In this document: positions 23,044-26,928 of the stretch, piece by piece | Position numbering within the stretch: the first letter of the stretch is position 1 | Layout: each line of letters opens with the position of its first letter | Source: Candidatus Caccovivens faecavium | GTDB lineage: Bacteria; Bacillota; Clostridia; Christensenellales; UBA1242 | Assembly (NCBI GenBank): GCA_018715545.1 | Contig: DVLK01000080.1 | Location: 1-26,928 of the forward strand | Length of the DNA stretch: 26,928 nucleotides | Reading direction: 5' to 3' | The notes under the pieces: generated by a model | Told to the model about the DNA's origin: nothing | The model's input: the letters and a program-made list of their open reading frames with translations, nothing else | The model's database searches: none | Made by a program: the position numbers and the translations under genes

Positions 23044-23067
23044 AAATGCTGGGACAGACACCAAATC

Positions 23068-23138
23068 GGCGAAAACTGCGCTTTTTGCTCATTTTCGAAA
23101 CAAGTTCGAAAAGTATTGCCTTTACGCTTGTTTTCGCC
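23068..23138. repeat. Stem-loop element U3 (same outer arms as U1)
   Basis: GGCGAAAAC (23068-23076) and GTTTTCGCC (23130-23138) again bound the element, but the inner stem is TTTTCGAA (23092-23099) with TTCGAAAA (23105-23112), unlike U1. Pairing is kept while the sequence changed. It lies 24 bases after argS. Confidence 0.8.
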
Positions 23139-23143
23139 GTTGT

Positions 23144-23190
23144 GGGGTCCCCGAAAGTGCGTGTCACTTTTGGGATGAATTAGCGACCAA
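23144..23190. repeat. Structured hairpin repeat, copy E
   Basis: GGGGTCCCC (23144-23152) leads into CCCCGAAAGTG (23149-23159) paired with CACTTTTGGG (23165-23174), followed by TGAATTAGCGACCAAATG. It differs from copy D at the stem tip, where A-T becomes G-C, so pairing is preserved. With U3 it fills most of 23044-23200; 23200-23310 is AT-rich without features. Confidence 0.75.
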
Positions 23191-23313
23191 ATGAAATCGC
23201 GCACACCACACAATATTAAATAAATTATATGTGTATAAGTTTATAAATTGTGGATAACTAAACTATGCTAATATACAGGCGAAAAAATATTTGAAAAATT
23301 TTTCCAAAAAGTA

Positions 23314-23342
23314 TTTACAAATGTAAAAATTTATGCTATATT
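23314..23342 (+). promoter_or_regulatory. Promoter of the 38-aa ORF
   Basis: TTTACA (23314-23319) and TATATT (23337-23342) are 17 bases apart with TGC directly before the -10 box (extended -10). Confidence 0.7.
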
Positions 23343-23375
23343 AATAACGACATGAATAATCATGGAGGTAATATT

Positions 23376-23492
23376 ATGAAAGAAATTAAATTTGGATTAG
23401 AAAAAGTTGACCGCCGATTTTTGCCAGAAGATGTTAAAGATGTGGTAAGAACTTTTAAAGTAAATGAACAAGTTAAAGGTTTAGAAAGATAA
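23376..23492 (+). CDS. Small protein, 38 aa, unknown
   Basis: A 38-codon frame with GGAGG (23364-23368) seven bases before ATG, its own extended promoter and a terminator 28 bases after the stop. The product is highly charged (many Lys, Glu, Asp, Arg) with the segment R-R-F-L-P-E-D-V-K-D-V-V-R-T-F, and has no hydrophobic helix. I know no matching family. The complete expression package argues for a real small protein. It could be a partner of the HicB-like protein encoded next. It shows no HicA features (no double-stranded RNA-binding-like core or catalytic His). Confidence 0.65.
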   Translation: MKEIKFGLEKVDRRFLPEDVKDVVRTFKVNEQVKGLER

Positions 23493-23520
23493 TTAATTGT
23501 TAAGGGGTATTTTTGCTATT

Positions 23521-23553
23521 AAAAAATATTGCAGATTTTGCAATATTTTTTTT
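23521..23553 (+). terminator. Intrinsic terminator after the 38-aa ORF
   Basis: AAAAAATATTGCA (23521-23533) pairs with TGCAATATTTTTT (23539-23551) and leads into further T residues. Confidence 0.8.
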
Positions 23554-23561
23554 ATTTTGTT

Positions 23562-23589
23562 TTGAAATTATATTTTTTTGTGTTATCAT
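23562..23589 (+). promoter_or_regulatory. Promoter of the hicB-like gene
   Basis: TTGAAA (23562-23567) and TATCAT (23584-23589) are 16 bases apart; TGT precedes the -10 box. Confidence 0.6.
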
Positions 23590-23621
23590 ATAAATGAAGT
23601 ATCTTATTTTAGAGGGAGTAT

Positions 23622-23897
23622 ATGAAGAAATATCAATATCTTTATCCAGCTATTTTCATTAAAGACGAAGAGGGAAAATATCAAGTATTCTTTCCTGATC
23701 TAGACATTTACACTGATGGTAACAATTTAAGTGAGGCTTATCTTTATGCGCAGGGGCTTTTAAAAGCCTACTTTGCTTATGCTGAAAAATATGAAGTAGA
23801 CTATAACAAACCAACAAAGTTAGAAAAATTGTTGTCAAAATGCAAGGCTAACGAACTTGTTATGTATGTCGAAACGGTGGTTGAGGTTGAGGGATAA
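23622..23897 (+). CDS. HicB-like protein, orphan antitoxin candidate
   Basis: A 91-aa protein with the HicB N-terminal fold: Y-P-A-I-F-I-K-D-E-E-G-K-Y-Q-V-F-F-P-D-L-D, then T-D-G-N-N-L-S-E-A and A-Q-G-L-L-K-A-Y. HicB antitoxins block HicA mRNA interferases, and many carry a C-terminal DNA-binding domain. Here the C-terminal part is short (about 65-91, ending in V-E-T-V-V-E-V-E-G) with no clear HTH or ribbon-helix-helix. No hicA lies on either side. It may be a solitary HicB-fold regulator. GAGGGAG precedes ATG 23622, and it has its own promoter and terminator. Confidence 0.8.
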   Translation: MKKYQYLYPAIFIKDEEGKYQVFFPDLDIYTDGNNLSEAYLYAQGLLKAYFAYAEKYEVDYNKPTKLEKLLSKCKANELVMYVETVVEVEG

Positions 23898-23917
23898 AAG
23901 CCTTAATCTGATTGTAG

Positions 23918-23942
23918 GGATGAAGAAAATTCATCCTTTTTT
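23918..23942 (+). terminator. Intrinsic terminator after the hicB-like gene
   Basis: GGATGAA (23918-23924) and TTCATCC (23930-23936) form a 7-bp stem followed by six T residues. Confidence 0.85.
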
Positions 23943-23952
23943 GTAAAGACTA

Positions 23953-23981
23953 TTGACAATTTGATGTTTATGAATTACAAT
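23953..23981 (+). promoter_or_regulatory. Promoter of the 226-aa gene
   Basis: TTGACA (23953-23958) and TACAAT (23976-23981) are 17 bases apart, directly after the preceding terminator. Confidence 0.8.
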
Positions 23982-24000
23982 AAAGTGAGAGGAGTAAGTT

Positions 24001-24681
24001 ATGGAAAATATATTAAACAAATTATCAAGGAAGTTTTTAATAATAACAAAATCAAGGAAGTCAAACGGCGAGATAAAGGTGGAGAATAAGCAAATTAGAT
24101 TTCCGTATATTTGTTATAAAAATACAAATTTTACAGAAGTGCCAAATATCAAGGTGAAAAACAAGAAAACCTTTTCATTTTGTCCGACCACAAAAATTAC
24201 AACAAAAGTAAAACCTTTTGTGAAGAAAGAAGATTCTATTGTGGAAACAGAAGAGAGAAGAAAAGCTCCTATTTATATTCCTATGAAGCATAGTTCAGAC
24301 CGCGAACTATCTTTCGACCACAGCTATAATTCTTTAGTGAAAGCTCTTCAAAACGGCATTTATTCTATGTTCACCGAAGAAGTTTATCTTGAAAATGAAA
24401 AGAAAATAAACAATTTATCAAACAAATATGACGAGATGCCAAAAGAACTTCAAAATGAAGTTGATAAGAGAGTTGTAGATTTTCTAGACGATTTTGATGC
24501 GTTTGAAATAAGATTAGACTCTAATGTGCCTTATTTTGCAAATGTAGAAGATATGGGCGGGCTTGTTTGTGAATTAAATACAGCATATTTCTATAAATTT
24601 GACGAAAATTCACCTACTTATCAAAGCGATATGGCAGGCATAAAATCGGCTGTGACTCTTGAAACATATATGGTTAGATAA
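24001..24681 (+). CDS. Hypothetical protein, 226 aa
   Basis: I do not recognise this protein. AGAGGAG precedes ATG 24001 and a near-consensus promoter lies upstream, so it is very likely expressed. Residues 1-95 are basic and probably flexible, with many Lys. Residues about 100-226 are acidic and helix-rich, with Y-D-E-M-P-K-E-L-Q-N-E-V-D-K-R and D-F-L-D-D-F-D-A-F. It shows no signal peptide, membrane segment or catalytic motif. The two-part charge pattern could suit a protein that bridges nucleic acid and a partner, but this is a guess. It stands alone between hicB and the rpmG block, the usual place for lineage-specific genes. Confidence 0.65.
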   Translation: MENILNKLSRKFLIITKSRKSNGEIKVENKQIRFPYICYKNTNFTEVPNIKVKNKKTFSFCPTTKITTKVKPFVKKEDSIVETEERRKAPIYIPMKHSSDRELSFDHSYNSLVKALQNGIYSMFTEEVYLENEKKINNLSNKYDEMPKELQNEVDKRVVDFLDDFDAFEIRLDSNVPYFANVEDMGGLVCELNTAYFYKFDENSPTYQSDMAGIKSAVTLETYMVR

Positions 24682-24726
24682 TCTTAAAAGATGACCTATA
24701 AAATTTATAAAACTTTAATAAAACAC

Positions 24727-24756
24727 TTGACTTTTATAAGTTTTGTGTGCTAATAT
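24727..24756 (+). promoter_or_regulatory. Promoter of rpmG-secE-nusG
   Basis: TTGACT (24727-24732) and TAATAT (24751-24756) are 18 bases apart. The expected start of transcription, about 24763, falls at the foot of the hairpin that follows. Confidence 0.7.
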
Positions 24757-24760
24757 AAGA

Positions 24761-24789
24761 CTGACACTCTTTGAGGTGTTAGTTTTTTT
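24761..24789 (+). terminator. Terminator-like hairpin in the rpmG leader
   Basis: CTGACAC (24761-24767) and GTGTTAG (24776-24782) form a 7-bp stem with one G-T pair, followed by seven T residues. It may end the upstream gene's transcript, attenuate rpmG transcription or protect the 5' end of the mRNA. Confidence 0.65.
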
Positions 24790-24805
24790 GTTAGGAGATG
24801 ATAAT

Positions 24806-24967
24806 ATGGCAGCACCAAAACGCAAGATAATCACATTAGAATGTACAGAATGTAAGAATAGAAATTACTCTACTGAGAAAAATACTTCTGCTAATGCTGA
24901 AAGAATTGAAATAATGAAGTTTTGTCCTACTTGCAATAAAAGAACAAAGCATAAAGAAACTAAATAG
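24806..24967 (+). CDS. rpmG: 50S ribosomal protein L33
   Basis: A 53-aa L33 of the zinc-binding type, with C-T-E-C (13-16) and C-P-T-C (40-43) forming the zinc ribbon. The ATG at 24806 is chosen because TAGGAG lies ten bases before it. An upstream GTG at 24743 overlaps the promoter. Placement directly before secE and nusG is conserved in Bacillota. Zinc-ribbon L33 suggests zinc-replete growth or the presence of a zinc-free paralogue elsewhere, which cannot be checked here. Confidence 0.95.
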   Translation: MAAPKRKIITLECTECKNRNYSTEKNTSANAERIEIMKFCPTCNKRTKHKETK

Positions 24968-24981
24968 TTTTTGGAGGGGCT

Positions 24982-25515
24982 ATGTCTAAAAAACACAAAA
25001 TCGCCAAAAAAGAGGCGCAAGCTCAAAAGAAGCTTTATGAAGAAGAAGTCTTAGTAGAAAACCTTGAAAACGACAAAGTCAAGGAAGTGGAAAGTGGCGT
25101 CATTGAAATGAATGACGACAGTGTTTCTACATCCTCAGAGGAAAATAATGAAATCGTTATTGAGGAAACAGCAGAAGCTGAGAATGCTAGCGTAAAGAAC
25201 GATAGCGAAGTCAAGGAAACTTCTAAAACAGAAAAGGTAAAAGACAAGAATACCAAGCTAGATGCTAAGGCAGACAATAAGGCTGATAATAAGAATAAAA
25301 AGGACAAAGATAAAAAGAAAAAAGACAAGAAAAATAAAAAAGGCTTAATTAAGAAAACTAAGGAAACGGCTAGCGAACTTAAAAAGGTGACATGGCCAAG
25401 CTTTGGTGAAGTTGTCAAAAAGACAGGTATTGTTATTGCCTTTGTAGTTATTTTTGGACTTTTAATTTTTGGCGTGGACACCCTTTTAGGATTTTTGTCA
25501 AGCTTGTTAGTTTAA
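24982..25515 (+). CDS. secE: SecE with a long charged N-terminal extension
   Basis: A 177-aa protein whose last 57 residues (121-177) match SecE, the single-span subunit of the SecYEG translocon. They comprise an amphipathic K-E-T-A-S-E-L-K-K-V-T-W-P-S (127-140) followed by a membrane helix (about 149-172). Bacillota SecE is normally about 60 aa. Here residues 1-120 form a low-complexity, lysine/glutamate/aspartate-rich tail, acidic at first (about 20-80) and strongly basic later (about 100-120). The single ATG has TTGGAGGGG upstream and no internal start has a comparable site, so the extension is probably real. It lies 14 bases after rpmG and 14 before nusG. Confidence 0.93.
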   Translation: MSKKHKIAKKEAQAQKKLYEEEVLVENLENDKVKEVESGVIEMNDDSVSTSSEENNEIVIEETAEAENASVKNDSEVKETSKTEKVKDKNTKLDAKADNKADNKNKKDKDKKKKDKKNKKGLIKKTKETASELKKVTWPSFGEVVKKTGIVIAFVVIFGLLIFGVDTLLGFLSSLLV

Positions 25516-25529
25516 TTTAAGGAGAGATT

Positions 25530-26060
25530 ATGGAACATTCAAAGGAACCAAAGTGGTATGTTCTTCATACATTCTCTGGCTATGAGAATGTGGCTAAGGA
25601 AAATTTGGAAAATGTTATCAAGAAGTTTAATCTTGAAGATAGAATTTTCGAAATAGTTATTCCAGAAGAAGATGTCATTGAAGAAAAAAATGGTAAGAAA
25701 AAGCTTGTTACAAGAAAAAGTATGCCTTGCTATATTTTCATCAAAATGATATATGGTGATGACCTATGGCACAATATTGTAAACACACGCGGAGTTACAG
25801 GTTTTACAGGACCAAAAGGTCGCCCTCTTGCTCTTACCGATGACGAAGTTTTGAAGATGCGTCTTGAAAAAATTAAAGTGGAAACAGATATTGCAGTTGG
25901 CGACACTGTTGAAATCGTGGAAGGACCACTTGATAAAATGGTTGGAAAGGTCATTGCGGTTAATCCAGACAATAATCAGCTTACCGTTGCTGTTGAAATG
26001 TTCGGGCGCGAAAACAATGTTGAACTAACTTTTGAGCAAGTACACAAAGTGCAAAAATAG
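25530..26060 (+). CDS. nusG: Transcription termination/antitermination factor NusG
   Basis: A 176-aa protein that binds RNA polymerase at the clamp and modulates pausing and termination. The NGN domain starts K-W-Y-V-L-H-T-F-S-G-Y-E-N and contains M-P-C-Y-I-F-I-K-M and T-R-G-V-T-G-F. The KOW domain follows, with G-D-T-V-E-I-V-E-G-P-L and M-F-G-R. Length is normal. AAGGAGAG lies upstream of ATG 25530. It ends the rpmG-secE-nusG unit; rplK follows after 183 bases with its own leader. Confidence 0.98.
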   Translation: MEHSKEPKWYVLHTFSGYENVAKENLENVIKKFNLEDRIFEIVIPEEDVIEEKNGKKKLVTRKSMPCYIFIKMIYGDDLWHNIVNTRGVTGFTGPKGRPLALTDDEVLKMRLEKIKVETDIAVGDTVEIVEGPLDKMVGKVIAVNPDNNQLTVAVEMFGRENNVELTFEQVHKVQK

Positions 26061-26136
26061 AAATAGTGCAGAGTTATATGTTATTTTTAGAAAATAAGTT
26101 ATTTAGATAAAAATAAAACTCATCGCTTTTAATACG

Positions 26137-26164
26137 ATATTTTAGGTGCAAGCCTTTAAAATAT
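26137..26164 (+). promoter_or_regulatory. AT-rich stem-loop between nusG and rplK
   Basis: ATATTTT (26137-26143) pairs with AAAATAT (26158-26164), closed at the tip by GG/CC around TGCAAG. No T run follows directly, so it is not a standard terminator; it may be a leader stem or weak terminator. Confidence 0.4.
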
Positions 26165-26195
26165 TGTCCTTGACAAGACACTAAACTGTCATATT

Positions 26196-26229
26196 TGTGG
26201 GAGAACTAATGCCAAGTTCAATCACCACA
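26196..26229 (+). promoter_or_regulatory. Probable L1-binding leader of rplK-rplA
   Basis: TGTGG (26196-26200) pairs with CCACA (26225-26229), and above an asymmetric internal loop GAACT (26203-26207) pairs with AGTTC (26215-26219). Two stems with an uneven bulge just before rplK match the known shape of the L1 autoregulatory site, which mimics its 23S rRNA target. It ends four bases before the ribosome site. Confidence 0.65.
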
Positions 26230-26243
26230 TAAGGAGGTTAAAA

Positions 26244-26672
26244 ATGGCAGCAAAAAAGATTAAAGCAATTGTTAAATTGCAACTTGAAGCCGGTAAAGCC
26301 ACCCCAGGACCACCAGTAGGTTCTACACTTGGACCACATGGTATTAACATTGCGGGCTTTACAAAGGAATTTAATGAAAAAACGGCTTCACAAGCAGGAT
26401 TTATCATTCCTGTTGTGATTACTATCTATGAAGATAGAAGTTTCACATTCGTTTTGAAAACTCCACCTGCGGCAGTGCTTATTAAAAAGGCAATAGCAGT
26501 TGAGAGTGGTTCTGGTAAACCAAACAAACAAAAAGTCGGAAAAATTACAAAAGAGCAAATTAGAAAGATTGCTGAAACCAAAATGCCTGATCTAAATGCT
26601 AGTTCTGTTGAGAGTGCGATGAGCATGATTGCTGGAACAGCAAGAAGTATGGGTGTTGAGGTCGTAGATTAA
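26244..26672 (+). CDS. rplK: 50S ribosomal protein L11
   Basis: A 142-aa protein of the GTPase-associated centre, normal length. The N-terminal domain has K-L-Q-L-E-A-G-K-A-T-P-G-P-P-V-G and L-G-P-H-G-I-N-I, then F-T-K-E-F-N. The C-terminal rRNA-binding domain includes K-T-P-P-A-A-V-L-I-K-K-A and the ending S-M-G-V-E-V. AAGGAGGT precedes ATG 26244. rplA starts ten bases after its stop. Confidence 0.98.
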   Translation: MAAKKIKAIVKLQLEAGKATPGPPVGSTLGPHGINIAGFTKEFNEKTASQAGFIIPVVITIYEDRSFTFVLKTPPAAVLIKKAIAVESGSGKPNKQKVGKITKEQIRKIAETKMPDLNASSVESAMSMIAGTARSMGVEVVD

Positions 26673-26682
26673 GGAGGAAGTC

Positions 26683-26928
26683 ATGAAAAAGGGAAAGAGA
26701 TATTTAAAAAATCTAGAAGCCTATGACAAATCTAAATCTTACGACATAGGCGAAGCAGTTGATAATGTTTTAAACACTGCAAATGCTAAGTTTGACGAAA
26801 CTATTGAAGTTCATGTTAAGCTCGGTGTTGATGGAAGACAAGCAGATCAACAAGTTCGTGGAGTAGTTGTTCTTCCAAACGGAACAGGTAAAAGCGTTAA
26901 AGTTTTAGTTATTGCTCGTGGCGATAAG
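26683..26928 (+). CDS. rplA: 50S ribosomal protein L1 (3' end outside window)
   Basis: The first 82 codons of L1, open to the right edge. M-K-K-G-K-R-Y is followed by A-V-D-N-V-L-N-T-A-N-A-K-F-D-E-T-I-E-V-H and then V-R-G-V-V-V-L-P-N-G-T-G-K, the typical N-terminal region. L1 forms the mobile stalk near the ribosomal E site and represses its own operon through the leader before rplK. AAGGAGG lies upstream. Truncated only by the window edge. Confidence 0.96.
   Translation, partial: MKKGKRYLKNLEAYDKSKSYDIGEAVDNVLNTANAKFDETIEVHVKLGVDGRQADQQVRGVVVLPNGTGKSVKVLVIARGDK

Noticed and set aside
23006..23213. Short frames across the U3/E repeats after argS
   Set aside because: They span palindromic repeat DNA on both strands and lack start signals.
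24743..24805. Longer rpmG frame starting at GTG 24743
   Set aside because: It would begin inside the promoter; L33 begins M-A-A-P-K-R-K at 24806.
25035..25481. Antisense frame opposite secE
   Set aside because: It mirrors the low-complexity lysine/glutamate codons of secE as serine/leucine/phenylalanine runs and has no ribosome site.
26170..26197. rplK promoter with TTGACA at 26170
   Set aside because: No good -10 box at proper spacing, and transcription would start inside the L1-type stem and destroy it.

Overview
The window is a low-GC bacterial chromosome segment, most likely from an uncultured member of the Bacillota (Clostridia-like). The grounds are conserved gene clusters of that phylum: lepA-hemW, ylxM-ffh-rpsP-khpA-rimM-trmD, rbgA, dnaX-ybaB-recR and rpmG-secE-nusG-rplK-rplA. 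Genes have strong GGAGG-type ribosome binding sites, TTG starts occur (lepA, rimM), and promoters are close to the sigma-A consensus. A species cannot be named from the sequence.

Region 1 (1-6180) is an accessory, mobile-element hotspot. It holds the end of an unseen gene, a structured non-coding repeat, and a three-gene operon: a tyrosine recombinase homologue that has lost most catalytic residues, a 70-aa excisionase-like HTH protein, and a complete tyrosine integrase. Next come helically phased direct repeats and tRNA-Arg(UCG) on the minus strand, the probable integration target. Two degenerate tRNA-Arg fragments share a perfect 28-bp direct repeat and bracket another structured repeat. 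A VirD4/TraG-like coupling ATPase without other conjugation genes, a cluster of MITE-like inverted repeats and an unknown 152-aa ORF complete the region.

Region 2 (6190-20615) is a long + strand run of housekeeping genes: a small membrane protein, lepA, hemW, ylxM, ffh, rpsP, khpA, rimM, trmD, rbgA, yraN, dus, pgk, tpiA, dnaX, ybaB and recR. They serve translation fidelity, protein targeting, ribosome assembly, tRNA modification, glycolysis and DNA replication/repair. rplS and rnhB, which often lie beside trmD/rbgA in this phylum, are absent here.

Region 3 (20616-24800) contains argS flanked on both sides by dense arrays of stem-loop repeats. After it come a 38-aa small ORF, an orphan HicB-like protein and an unknown 226-aa protein, each with its own promoter or terminator signals.

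Region 4 (24727-26928) is the rpmG-secE-nusG and rplK-rplA block, with a terminator-like hairpin in the rpmG leader and a probable L1-binding leader before rplK.

The most novel signal is the stem-loop repeat family: shared GGGGTCCCC...GGGG hairpins and GGCGAAAAC/GTTTTCGCC-bounded elements. Arm sequences change between copies while pairing is kept. Copies occur in both the integrase region and the argS region, and one lies between tRNA-derived direct repeats.
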